Positions 1 through 11,490 of a stretch of 64,000 bases of DNA are shown here, one piece after another. This stretch comes from Strix aluco (taxonomy: Eukaryota; Chordata; Aves; Strigiformes; Strigidae): NCBI RefSeq assembly GCF_031877795.1, contig NC_133931.1:71027429-71091428 (forward strand), in the 5' to 3' direction. Every line of letters starts with the position of its first letter. Positions within the stretch are counted from its first letter, which is position 1. The notes beneath the pieces are model-generated. The model was not told the origin of the DNA. It did no database searches and saw nothing but the letters and a program-made list of their open reading frames with translations. A program made the position numbers and the translations under genes.

Positions 1-2844
1 CCAGGAGTAAAATTTAAAGAACACTACTTACTACAAATCTTACTGAGTAGAACACAGAATTCTTGACTTGATCAGCTGGCATAGTTTTTTAAATAACTGA
101 AAGGCTTTTTCAAGAAAAAAAGAGCTTTTCTGAGATCAGTAGGAAAATTTAAATCCACAGTCATGATACCATGTACTACTTGTGAGCCTGCTCTAATTCA
201 CATGGTCTGTCACCAGTATTGCAATCTGAGAGGTTACTTTATTCTCGTGATGATTTCTTATTAAATGGCAGATTTGTAATCTAGAAAGACAATATTGCAG
301 AGAACAGATTGTTCTGACAACTGAAAAAAAAGCTTTCTCTCTGAAGTACCACTCACCGATTTTGTTTACATAAACTCATGACAAAATCACCTGTCAAATT
401 GCATGTATCAGTATTGAGGACATTGATAACATTACCAACTTGTAATTATGTTCTGGTGGCCCTTTCTCCTTTCCTGAGGATTGTTTTTGGTTATAATCCG
501 TCTGTAAAACTTACTTAAGTAACTGTTCTGATGAAGCATTTTTCACTGTCTGCTTGTCCCTGCTATACTTGTCAAAGTAAATCAATACCAAATTAACATT
601 TCAAGGATTAAAAGAAAGAAGTATTCTGAAAAGAACATCATTATGCCTGTAATAAACATTTCCCAGGCTTCTGGGAAGTTTTGCCACTTATAGTAAGATG
701 AGAACTTACTACTAAACCTTTGAATTTATCTGGATTAATAAACATTTGATAAGCATTTCTTATTATAATTCTGAAATCTCTTAGCATGAATCATAAACAC
801 AAAATCAAAGCTTCGGAGGAAAATTTTTCTAAAGCACAGGGAGCATGAAAATACTATTATCCCTCAGTGAGGATAGAACGCTTAGTTGCCACTACTGCAT
901 TCAGAAAACCTGTTGACAAATGCTGCCATTTAATAGCTGCTTTTAAAGAAGCTGCATGGATGTCTACTTAGGTGAAAAAGATTCAGTGTCAACATAATGT
1001 GCTTACCCAATTTACCAATTTATTTAACAATAAGTTTAAAAGAAAGTGAAAGGCTGGTAGTCAATAAAAACTACACATGAAGGTAACTATGGTTTGGGTT
1101 TTTAAAAGAAACTAACAAAAGAACCACTTATTAGATGGATGGAGTGTCAGCAAAAAATCCTTTTTTGCAACTGATTAACATTGGTGCCATGTGCAGCAGA
1201 GTAATTTTTATTTTTTTAAGCAATTCGATAACAAACCAAAAATGTTTCTAGCTATTAGAGCTAGTGACTGCTAGTGTAGGAGTTTGCCTGTTTTAAGAAT
1301 GGTGTCCCTTTGGTTCTGGTAAGATAGTCATAAATAATAAATTTGACTAGCATTTGTTTTGTTTATTAACTGACTACACTTCTATAAAGTGGATTCAGGC
1401 ATCAGATATTATCTACTGGGGTCTGTGGTTTGGGAAACAAGAAAAAACCAAAGAGGAGAGCAAAGATGTGGTGGTAACACAAAGCTTAAAAATCGTTACT
1501 GGAAACACTTCCAAAACAAATGGAACTTGAGCAGAACTGAAGGCGATGTTCTGCAGCAAAGGGAGGTGGTTTTATTAGGAGACCAGCTGGGAGAGGGGAA
1601 GGAAATGACAAGAGAGTCTGTATTTCATAAGAAGCTGTGCTCAGGAGAGGGGGATGATGGGTTCATAGTTAAAAGAACACTCAAGAATAGAGAGGCTTTA
1701 CAGGCAAGAAAACGCACGTGCATGTATTTATTACTGTGTAAACGGTGATTGGTTTTAAGGATCTCTTGTGTAAGCATGAGTGTTGTGCGTACAGAAGATG
1801 AGTCTTCGAGGACATAATGTGTGTGTGTCTGCAGTGCATCTTGTCAGTGTATGTGCAGGGTGAAAACTCTCAAAGAGATGTGGTTAATTCTGACTTCGGG
1901 GGTGTGGGGTGGGAGATAGTCACCAGTCACAGGGGGACTCGGGCTCTGTTTCTGGGTGGATGGGGGGAGGATAAAGAACCTGTGTTCAGGACTTCTACAG
2001 AAGTTGCTGGGGTGAAGCCAGCACTGCAGTCACTTTTGAAAGTTTAAGACCACATAGACCAAGGACTGTGAGACTTGAGCAGGGTTTTGTCACAGAGAAA
2101 GTGCAATGCAAAGAGGAGACCTGCTATAGAAGTAAGAATATGCTGTGCAGTAGAAAGCCGTATACTAATCCAAACGACTGCTCTGCAAGCAATGTTAGCA
2201 CCAAAATGTAGATTTGGCAAGAGTTTTGCATAAGCACTGCCTAGGCTTAAGCTACTCCTTCTTTAACTAAATTTGATTTTAATTAAATATGGAAATGTTA
2301 TTGTGACTTAAGGTTTATTGCCAGCTTCACCTGTTAAACCCTGAATAGTTGGACACCGTATTCCTGGAGAGGAGACATAAGCTGACTAAGGTAAAACAGA
2401 GAGACTGTGAGATTTAATTTGATGTTAAGATATGTAAAGTTTACTAATTTGATTGCAAAAGACCCTTTAAGCAGCTTGATACGTTAGTACATTTAGGCCT
2501 TCCAATTCTGTGTCTCTGCCAAGGGGATTACAAGATGTAATTTAAAAAAATCCCCAACAAAAAAGCTATGAGGGTGTGCAAGCAAGCATAGGAGTTTGCA
2601 CTCACAGATATAGTTAAAAAGAACCATTTTGAAAAATGTTGTCAAAAGTAGAAATAGTCTAAATGTCTTCTCTACACTCAGATTTCAAAGTTTCCTCCAG
2701 TTACCAATATCTGTTTTAGAAACAGACTTTGTGTGGTAAGCCCAGCTGGAGTTCCATGTCTGCTATTGACAGTTAACTTAGGCCTATTTTGATGATATAA
2801 AATTGTTTGTTAATTTGCTATTTCAGATTGGTAGGAATACTTGC
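1..2844. other. AT-rich non-coding stretch
   Basis: No gene is supported here. Open frames at 1389-1748 and 1817-2047 have no recognisable domain, no convincing splice context and biased, low-complexity composition. It could be intergenic or an intron of the unidentified plus-strand gene whose last exons appear near 9.8-10.9 kb. Confidence 0.5.
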
Positions 2845-2849
2845 ATAGG

Positions 2850-3848
2850 TGTCCTGGTTTGAGCCCAGAGGGCAACTGAACACCACGCAGCAACTGCCTC
2901 ACTCCTTCCCCCTCAGAGTTGGGGAGGAGAAAATACAATAAAAGGCTTGGAACAAGAACAGGGAGGGATGAACTCACTCATTATGGACACAGGCAAAAGA
3001 CAGACTATTGGGGAAGAAAAAAAGAACATCAGTTTAATTTGAACACCACCACCACTTAATTTACCAATCAGAGTAGGACAGCGAGAAATACAACCACATC
3101 TTTAAAACACCTTCCCCTTACACCTCCCTTCTTCCTGGATTCAGCTTTGCTCCCAGTTTCTCTACTTCCTCCTCTCCAGAGGTGCAGTGGAGGGGGGTTG
3201 CGGTCAGTTCATCACCCGTTGTCTCTACTGCTCTTTCCTCATCTTGGAGAGGACTTCTCACACGCTTCCCCTGCTCCAGCGAGGGGTCCCTCTCATGGGA
3301 GACAGTCCTCTGTGAACTTCTTCAACATGAGTCCCTCTCATGGGTTGCAGCTCTTCATGAACTGCTCCAGCGTGTGTTCCCACCGCGGGCTGCAGTGCTC
3401 CCAGCAACAGACTGCTCCAGCACAGGCTTCCCTCAGAGTCCCGGCCTTCTTCAGGCACAGCCACCTGCTCCCGTGTGGAGTCCTCCACGGGCTGCAGGTG
3501 GGCATTAGCTCCAACATAGACCTCCGTGGGCTGCAGGGGCACAGCCTGTCCTCTCTCCACGGGCTGCAGGGGGGGGTCTCTGCTCTGGCGCACCGCCTCC
3601 TCCTCCTCCTTTCTTCCACTGACCTTGGTATTTGCAGAGGTATCTCCCTTATAGCTTCTCCTCACAACTTAAGTTCCCTTCTTAAATATGTTATCACAGA
3701 GGCACAGCCACCATCGCTAATTGGCCCGGCCTTGGCCAGAGGTGGGTCTGACTTTGAGCCGGCAGAGCTTTGAGAAGCTTCTCATGGGAGCCACCTCTGT
3801 AGCCCCCTGCCCTGCTACCAAAAACCTGTCACACACAAACCCAACACA
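2850..3848 (-). mobile_element. Solo LTR of an avian endogenous retrovirus
   Basis: The element is 999 bp and, read on the minus strand, begins TGTGTTGGGTTTG and ends CCAGGACA, giving the TG...CA ends of an LTR. It is flanked on both sides by the same 5-bp direct repeat, ATAGG (2845-2849 and 3849-3853), a target-site duplication. The start resembles LTRs I remember from bird genomes; the 5-bp duplication fits an ERVL-like or class I element, but the family is not certain. A TATA-like TATTTAA lies at 3682-3688 and a possible ATTAAA polyadenylation signal at 3033-3038, both on the minus strand. There is no gag, pol or env next to it, so it is a solo LTR left by recombination. The intact target duplication suggests a fairly recent or well-preserved insertion. 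Confidence 0.85.
3270..3575. repeat. Degenerate tandem repeat inside the LTR
   Basis: Variants of a unit built around GGGCTGCAG recur near 3344, 3389, 3490, 3530 and 3563, with spacers of about 33-100 bp that carry CTCCA and CCTC motifs. The array keeps several frames open on both strands, which explains the 208-codon open frame at 3147-3773. Confidence 0.65.
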
Positions 3849-4711
3849 ATAGGCCAGAATCTCTTTCAGAAAATACAGTCTGAAATAAGTACTTAGCAAA
3901 TGGAGATGGGCAGTGTAACTGAGCTAGTGCGTAATTTCATTTTTTTATTTGGTTATTAAGAAATTCCAAGTCATGGAAAACTTCAAGGCATAGAAGAATT
4001 TCTGCCACAGTGATATAGCATCTTCATTTTCTGGTGAGAATCAGCCATTAATAATTAGGCCTAATCGATCTTTGTTTTTTCAGGCTATTATGTATCTGGA
4101 GTCAAAATAGTATGCATCAAATACTCTCTCTATGTGAAATGTTTCTCGTCATATTTTGTTCATTTTAAAAAGTGAATTGTGTTGTTGAAAACCAAGGGAA
4201 AAATAGGAATGTTTCTCGCTTGGTTACAGGGTCCTATGTCTAAGATCCCTTAGAATAGTTCATGTAACTATAATATTTTTTGAATTTTTTTTCCCCTGTG
4301 ACAACTATAAATACTCTGAAGACTGCTTTTTTAATTTGTGAACTAGAACCAGTGTTTGAAGAGAATTCACACACATCTTTAAACTAACTTCTCAATTGTT
4401 TTGTAATGTCTTTTCTTAAGGAAAAGCATGTAATACAACCTTTTCAGAGTGTTCTGCTTATTGGGAGGAGACATGCAGGTTTAGCATGCTACAGTGAGCA
4501 AGGGCTTATTGCAGTACACAGTACTAGAAAATACACTTTGTAAAGAGCAAAGTAGCTTCCGAAATGAACAATTTAAAAAAGCTGTACTTGGGAAAATAGA
4601 CTTATGTCACCTAGTAAAAAGGAGTTTTCATTGTAGGCAGACCATTGTTGAAAAACTAATAACAGCTTCTGAACCTATCCTGTGCTGTAAATCCAAGGAA
4701 GTAAGGTGACA
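3849..4711. other. AT-rich non-coding stretch
   Basis: I see no gene, RNA or repeat boundary here beyond the LTR target duplication at its left edge. Confidence 0.5.
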
Positions 4712-4712
4712 T

Positions 4713-4990
4713 TACAGAATCACAGAATCATCTAGGTTGGAAAGGACCTTGAAGATCATCTAGTCCAACCATTAACCTAGCATTGGCAGTTTCCAACTAC
4801 ACCATGTCCCTCAGCTCTATGTCGACCCTACATAGGAAACACCTCCAGGGATGGGGACTCCACCACCTCCCTGGGCAGCCCTTTCCAACGCCTAACAACC
4901 CGTTCTATAAAGAAATACTTCCTAATATCTAGTCTAAACCTTCCCTGGCACAACTTGAGGCCATTCCCATTCATTACGTAAATGAACAAA
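4713..4990 (-). mobile_element. CR1 LINE 3' fragment
   Basis: The plus strand starts with two copies of an ACAGAATC-type octamer and continues with the GGTTGGAAAGGACCT and CATCTAGTCCAACC blocks. These are the reverse complement of a CR1 3' end with its octamer tail. Only about 280 bp remain, mostly the 3' untranslated region, as expected for 5'-truncated insertion. The right boundary is approximate. Confidence 0.85.
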
Positions 4991-5774
4991 GAGACTAGCG
5001 TAGAACAGGCTCCTGTAGGAGAATTTATATTGTGCATGACAGCTTTCTGGCATTAACCTAGTAACTTATTTTCAAAACTACTTCTTCTCACAAAACAAGA
5101 GAGTTTGGAAAGGATAGACAGGTGATGAAATGCATCTTAGGATACACTGAAGAGTGTTTTGGGTAATAAGAGGAATAACATCAATTAGAAAAAAGCCAAA
5201 ACCCATAACTTGTTTTTTAGACATTTCTGTCCCCGTCTGTAAGATAACCTGCACCAGTTTGCATTTGGAAGGCTATCTCCCGTAATCTGCATACTGACCT
5301 CTCTTTGCCTCTGATGCTGATAATCATTTTCCCACCTGCAAGAAATATGTCTGGTCTGCTTCTGGTTCAGGAGGTGCAGTTTGACATAGAAGTTATCTGC
5401 AAGGGAAATATCTTTTCTGATCTCAAAGGGAAGTGTTAAAAGTTGATACAAGTTTTATCCAGCTTAATGCTGCTATGTGGGAAAACTAGTTCTGGAGCAG
5501 CGGAAATGGAAGCTAGAACAACAGGAACAGAAGATTCTTTCTCTTACTCATCTTCCAAAAGCAAACTAACAAATTAAACCAAAAAAACTGACCCTGAGAA
5601 GAGGTTAATGTAGTAGTAGTTACTCCCACTTCCAACCTCCATACTAGGAGACATAGTATGTCTCCTTACTTCCATATTTCCAACTAGGAGACAAGAAGCA
5701 GCATTGTGTATTCCTTCTTCCAACTGAGTGTAGGAGCGAGAGGGATTTTAAATCTGGAGTTTATGTAGAAGTAA
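4991..5774. other. Unassigned stretch between two CR1 copies
   Basis: No established gene. A 25-codon reading frame at 5492-5569 on the plus strand, rich in Glu, Gln and Lys and preceded by a TAG that could act as an acceptor, looks like a coiled-coil segment. It is too short to call a gene and is listed as a weak finding. Confidence 0.4.
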
Positions 5775-8530
5775 AATCATAGAATCATAGAATGGTTTGG
5801 GTTGGAAGGGACCTTTAAAGGTTGTCTAGTCCAATCCCCCTGCAATGAGCACGGACATCTTCAACTAGATCAGGTTGCTTAGAGTCCTGTCCTACCTGAC
5901 CTTGAATGTTTCCAGGGATGGGGCATCTACCAGCTCTCTAGGCAACCTGTTCCATTGTTTCACCACCCTCATTGTAAAAAATTCCTTTCTTCTATCTAGT
6001 CTAAATCTACCCTCCTCTGGTTTAAAACCATTACCCCTTGTTCTATCGCAACAGCCCTTGCTAAAAAGTCTATCCCCATCATTCTTATAAGCTCCCTTTA
6101 AGTACTGAAAGGCTGCAATAAGGTCTTCCTGGAGCCTTCTCTAGGCTGAACAACCCCAACTCTCTCAGCCTTTCTTCATAGTGGAGGTGTTCCCGCTCCC
6201 TGATCGTCTTTGTGGTCCTCCTCTGGACTTGCTCCAACAGGTCCATGTCTTTCCTGTGCTGAGGACTCCAGAGCTGGACATGGCACTCCAGGAGGGGACT
6301 CACCAGAGCAGAGCAGAGGGGCAGAATCACCTCCCTCAACCTGCTGGCCACACTTCTTTTGACGCAGTCCAGGATATGGTTGGCCTTCTGGGCTGTGAAT
6401 GCACATTGTCGGCTCATGTCCAGCTTTTCATCCAGCATTAACCACAAGTCCTTCTTGGCAGGGCTGCTTTCAAGCCCTTTATCTCACAGCCTGTATTGAT
6501 ACCAGGGACTGCCCCAGCTGCAGCACAGGACCCTGCACTTGGGCTTATTGAATCTCATGAGGTTCACATGGGCCTACTTCTTGAGCTTGTCCAGGTCCCT
6601 CTGGATGGCATCCTATCCCTCAGGCATGTCAACTGCACCACTCAGCTTGGTGTCTTCTGCAGACTTGCAGAGCGTGCATTTGATTCCACTGTCCATGTCA
6701 CTGATGAAGATATTAAACAGTACTGGTCCCAATACGGACCCTGAGGGACACCACTTGTCAATGATCTCCATCCAGATATTGAGATGTTGACCACTACTTT
6801 GTGGATGTAACCGTCCAGCCAATTCCGTATCTATCAAAAGGTCACTCCATCAAATCCATATCTCTCCAGTTTAGAGAGAATGATGTTGTGGGGGGACTGT
6901 GTCAAAGTCCTTACAGAAGTCCAGATAGATGACATATGTAGCTCTTCCCTTGTCCACTGATGTAGTCACTCCATCATAGAAGGCCACTAGGTTGGTCAGG
7001 CAGAACCTGACCAACAATACATTCGAATCACCTCCCTGTCCTCCATCCTCCATGTGCCTTAGCATAGCTTCTAGGAGGATCTGTTCCATGATCTTCCCAG
7101 GCACAGAGGTGAGGCTGACAGGTCAGTAGTTCCCAGGGTCCTCCTTTCTACCCTTTTTGAAAATGGGTGCAATGTTTCCCTTTTTCCAGTCGCCAGGGAC
7201 TTCACCTGACTGCCATGACTTTTCAAATATCATGGAGAGCGGTTTGGCAACTACATCAGCCAGTTCCCTCAGGACTCTGGGATGCATCTCAGCAGGTCCC
7301 ATAGACTTAAATAGGTTCAGGTTCCTCAGGTGGTCACAAACCTGATCTTTTACAGTGAGAGGGGCTTTGCTCCCCCAGTCCTAGTCTTGTGGTCCATCCA
7401 CTGCAGAGGTGTGGGAAGAGAGGTTGCCAGTGAAGACTGAGGCAAAAAAGTTAAGTACCTCAGCCTTGCCTTCATATGTTGTTACCAGTTTGCAAGTTGT
7501 GTTCATCAGGGTGGGTACGCTTTCTCTGAGTTTCCTCTTCTGGCCGACATACCTGTAGAAGCCCTTATTGTTCTTGATGTCCCTTGCCAAGGTCAGCTCC
7601 TGCTGTGCCTTGGCCTTCCTGACCCAATCCCTGCACACCCAGCCAGCATCCCTCTACTCTTCCCAGGATACCTGCCCCTGCTTCCACTGCCTGTGTGTTT
7701 CCTTTTTGCCCTTTAGTCTGTCCAGCAGGTCTCAACTCAACCATGCTGGTCTCTTGCTGTCTTTTCCTGATTTCTTACAGCTGGGGATTGAGAGCTCTTG
7801 CGTTCTATGGGAAACATCTTTAAAGATCTGCCAGCTCTGTTCTGCTCCCTTGTGCCTAAGGGCAGTTTACCAGGGAGCCCTATTGACTAACTCCTTGAAG
7901 AGCTGCAAGTTTGCTTTCCAAAAATTCAGGATCCTGACTTCACTCTGCAGCATGGTGGCTTCCAACTCCTGTTTGTTGCCCATGCTGCATGTACTGGTAT
8001 AGAGGCACTTTGGCTGGGCCTTAATTCCTTTGGGGTATTTCACCAGTGTTTCCCTGTTGGCTTCTATTGCCTCAGGAGACCCTGGTTCATCTCTGTAAGA
8101 CTTTAAGTGTGCTGCAGTGTGCCCAGCACGTCTCAGAGCAACAGGCTGAGGGCCCTTGCTAGCAGCCTGTTCCTCTAACCTTGGTGTATTGTCCCACAAC
8201 TTGCCATGGCCGAGCCTGATATTATCCCCCTCCCTGTTCAAGTCTACTTTAAAGCTCTGTCAGTGAGCCTCGCTAGCTTGTGAACAAAGACCCTCTTCCC
8301 CCTTTGAGGAAAGGTGAATCCCATCTGATGCCGTGTAGACCGTCCCATTACTGAAAAATCCAAAACTGTGGCAGTGACACCAGCCATGGAGCCATGTATA
8401 TATAGATAGAATCTGTCTGTTTCTTCCAATATCACTGCCTGCAACTGGAAGGATAGAGGAAAAAATTACATGTGCTCCACATTTCCTTACCAACCATCCC
8501 AAGGCCCTGAAGAGTCTTTTGATTGCCCTT
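5775..8530 (-). mobile_element. Long, degenerate CR1 LINE with ORF1 and ORF2 remnants
   Basis: The right-to-left element ends at 5775 with copies of the octamer that closes CR1 elements. Its reading frames are broken by stops and frameshifts. From the 5' side: about 8500-8244 matches the end of the ORF1 SGNH-esterase region (DGIHL motif); about 8241-7867 starts with the ORF2 beginning (SMGNKQ) and ends with the segment that normally follows the endonuclease (LFKELVNRAPW); 7638-7381 is the region before the reverse transcriptase; 7104-6613 is the RT palm ([11 protein letters not shown], then [12 protein letters not shown]); 6447-6085 is the ORF2 C-terminus. The catalytic FADD box reads SAED, so the RT is dead. 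Most of the endonuclease is missing between the two halves of the second block. The 5' boundary is approximate. Domain identities come from memory of CR1 proteins. Confidence 0.9.
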
Positions 8531-9767
8531 GGAAATGTAAGAATGTGTCCCAGCTCACTCTGTTGTGTGCCTGTTTTCTCCTCGCCTATGGTTCTGGGAA
8601 AGCATGCTAAGCCTGGTGATTATTATTTCTTTGTCTGATATCACTTAGTGTGCTAATTATTGCACAAATACTGGAGCAGTGTGATCCCTGAACTTCCTGG
8701 AATCTCAGTGATGTCTGTAGTTTCACTTCCCATGATGGACTGTTTTTTTTGGTGTAGAGTCTTGTGTATTTTTAACTCCTACATTAGGTTATGTGCAAGA
8801 CTCCTATATTTAAGACTATGTATGTTTAGCTGGAGGCTAAAAGAAAAGAGCACCTTTTTTTTTTTTGAGTGTTATAAAAGATTATGTATCTAAACCTCCC
8901 AGTGGGGCTTGCATTTTAGCTGAAATGAAACACAGAGCAGTATAGGGAAACCTCTATTCTTGATATGAAGTGAGGGTGGAAAATAAAAGGTATACCAGTG
9001 AGAAACTCCAAGATTTTTATGCATCTTCAACAGTGAGAACATGTTTCTAAGGATGTTCATGTAAACTTTATGTAATGATAATCATCTGTACAGGTGTTTT
9101 ACCTGTTTCAAAAAAAGATTGTAAACCTGAGCACCATTCCCCACCCACACCCCAATTTCTCATCGCTCCAAAAGGACAAAGCATATAACATTTGCTAAGA
9201 TGACATACATGAATATGTTGGGTGGTAGGAGTACAGAAAATGATGCAGTTTGAATTAAATTAAAAGCTGTCAGCATGTAACACTTCACATCTGTTGCCTT
9301 CTATGAGTAGATTGCAGAGAAGATCAGATGTACAGCTTAGACTGGCGAAGCCTGCATTACTGGTGATACATTCTAGTGATGGCAAATGATGGAGTTAATG
9401 TGTTCGTAAGAAATTAATTCATTTTATAGTCTCTGAAAAAAACTGAAGTTGAAGCTCAACAGAACAGTTAACATACACCACAGTAGACAAAAGCAGTATA
9501 TGTGGTCTGTTGCTGTATGTTACCTAAAGATGGGTAGTAAATTTGCTAACTCAGTTCTTTGCAATCATCATGATGGATGCATCCCTGACTTTGAGTTTAT
9601 GACTTTTTCTTTTAAATTCCTTCTTGTGTAATTATCCTCACTGAACAGGCGTGGCATTTTCAAGATGCCTGTTCAGAGGATTCTTTGATACATTCAGTTT
9701 TTGCTGTAAGTTTAATATGTTAATTTAACATTAAGATGCATCAACTTGTTTGTTTATTTTACTGCAG
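8531..9767. other. Non-coding stretch, probably intronic
   Basis: No domain or repeat is recognisable. It lies immediately upstream of a splice acceptor, so it is probably part of an intron of the gene ending at 10886. Confidence 0.4.
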
Positions 9768-10886
9768 AATCTGCCAGAGAATTTCAGTGATTGCAAACTG
9801 AAAAAGAAGGGGTTGGTGAAAAGAGTTCAGGTGAGGTTTTTTGGGTTTTGGTTTCGATTAATGCTGGGCACTTGTATACCAAGAGTTTGTGAAAATGAGA
9901 GCTGGTTAGAGCTTAGATTTTTTTCAGTCTTTGTTCTTACATTGATATTTTTTATGACCTCCCTTTGAGAGGTATTTAATAGCTTTATAAAACAGCATAT
10001 AGAAATGCAGGTTTTCGTAGTTCATGCTGTTTTCAGATAATGTTTATAATTTGCATTAGTGGTTGACCTTATGGCTACCTGATGATGTAAAGTAATTCTG
10101 ATAACTTGTAAAGAAAAGAGGATAATTCCTCCTTTTCTATGTCTTGGTGGGTTGGAGTAATGCAGGAGGTCTGGGCACAAGGATGCAAGTCAGCTGTAAC
10201 TTCTGCTGGACCTTGCTAGAGGTGTTCTTTGGAAAATTTAGCTTCTATTGCAATGTACTAACTTTCTATGGAGAGTAAGTCTCTAAAGTAAAATCTGTAC
10301 AGAAGAGCAACTGTGCTGGGGGGTGAGGTTTTTAATTGCTTTGCTTTTGTGTGATGCTTACAAATTCCCAGGCAATATTTCCTTAGAGACCTTGAACTGG
10401 AGGTTTGTTTTAGATTTGACTAAGTTTGTCATGCCCACCCTTGGCTACAGAAGTATGTGTTTTAGAAAGGAGTTTAAAAGTCATGTTCCAAACTGAATCA
10501 CTACTTTTCTGAACCTTTATGATCCTTATTGTTTATGAACTTTGGATCAACTCAGAGTACTTCAGTGGCAGGACTGGTGACAATGGGCAACTACGTTACT
10601 GTCTTACGAAGTATCATGTTTCTGTTGGATTCTGGGTAAACAAAATTGTGAATAAGCTATTATGAAAACTGAACTGGAAGGTGGTTGTTGAGTTGGCTTC
10701 CTCAAATTCATGATGGAAACTCCAGTTTCTGTTCTTAAGCATCTGCCATTGCTATAATTGCGTCCCCGATAACATTTATTTGTTTCTTCTTCTCAGGTTT
10801 TTCTTGCCCAGTGTGATACCATTGAAGGAAATATTGGTCAAGAAATGGACAAGCTACAGTCAAAGAATTTGGCACTGGCAGAATGA
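9768..10886 (+). CDS. Two 3'-terminal exons of an unidentified gene
   Basis: A polypyrimidine tract and ACTGCAG precede a 63-nt open segment (9768-9830) that ends at a GTGAGG donor. A second acceptor, TTCTTCTTCTCAG, opens 10797-10886, which runs to a TGA stop. Both exons are in phase 0 and join without a shift. They encode 21 and 29 residues (NLPENFSDCKLKKKGLVKRV, then starting VFLAQCDTIEGNIGQEMDKL). The end is charged and helical in character, with a possible short coiled coil. Two AATAAA signals follow within 600 bp, as expected of a last exon. I do not recognise the protein. Upstream exons were not found and probably lie to the left, possibly outside the window. It is transcribed in the same direction as ZNF830. 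The call rests on splice sites, phase and polyadenylation signals, not on homology. Confidence 0.5.
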
Positions 10887-11350
10887 GAGGCATTGCCCTA
10901 CATAATTAGGAAACTTAATTGCTCTATGAGCAAGAAGAAAAGTTTGCTCTTTGTTTTGGAGCACGTATTCAGCTTTTTTTTTTTTTTTTTTTTAAAGCCC
11001 AGTCTGTTAGACTGGTACTAGTCAATCATTTCTTGCTGGTTGTCTTGTTTGCCGCTTGGTTAGACCTATTATTTTGAAGAGAAAATCCTTCCTGAAGAAT
11101 GGCAGAAATAATCTTTGTGATGAATTGCTATGTATCTTATGGACGAATGTTTAGTTAACTAAGTTATAAAGTTTGCAGTGATGGGCAATTTTGTCCGATA
11201 TGTCTTTGAATTTATTTACAGCTCAAATCAAAGAAGGTCTATAATCGTACAAGTGCCATAAGTTGCAATTGTAGGACTTCAGCTTGATTGAAAAAGGCAA
11301 ACTGAGATGACATCTGGGAAAGTCGAACATTCTAGTAGACAGTTCAGAGC

Positions 11351-11356
11351 AATAAA
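11351..11356 (+). terminator. Candidate polyadenylation signal AATAAA
   Basis: AATAAA lies about 465 bp after the stop of the unidentified gene. A second, better placed copy is at 11462-11467. Confidence 0.4.
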
Positions 11357-11461
11357 AAAAAACCCTACGCATTTGTATCTACTTAATGTTTGTATGCATT
11401 TATAAATATAAGAAAGCTTGACTATAAGGGAGTGGTACCTATTTTAGCCTTAAATTGTCAT

Positions 11462-11467
11462 AATAAA
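11462..11467 (+). terminator. Candidate polyadenylation signal AATAAA
   Basis: AATAAA is followed within 50 bp by a TG-rich stretch (TTTTGGGTGGTGC), the usual downstream element. It is the likelier end of the transcript whose stop is at 10886. Confidence 0.45.
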
Positions 11468-11490
11468 TGGAATGTACTGTAACATGTATG

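Larger units (their letters stand above)
10887..11490 (+). other. Probable 3' UTR of the unidentified gene
   Basis: This AT-rich segment follows the TGA at 10884-10886. It contains a T17-type run near 10975-10993 and ends with two polyadenylation signals. Confidence 0.45.

Noticed and set aside
3147..3773. 208-codon open frame
   Set aside because: It lies entirely within the solo LTR and is kept open by the GGGCTGCAG repeat; other frames on both strands are open as well.
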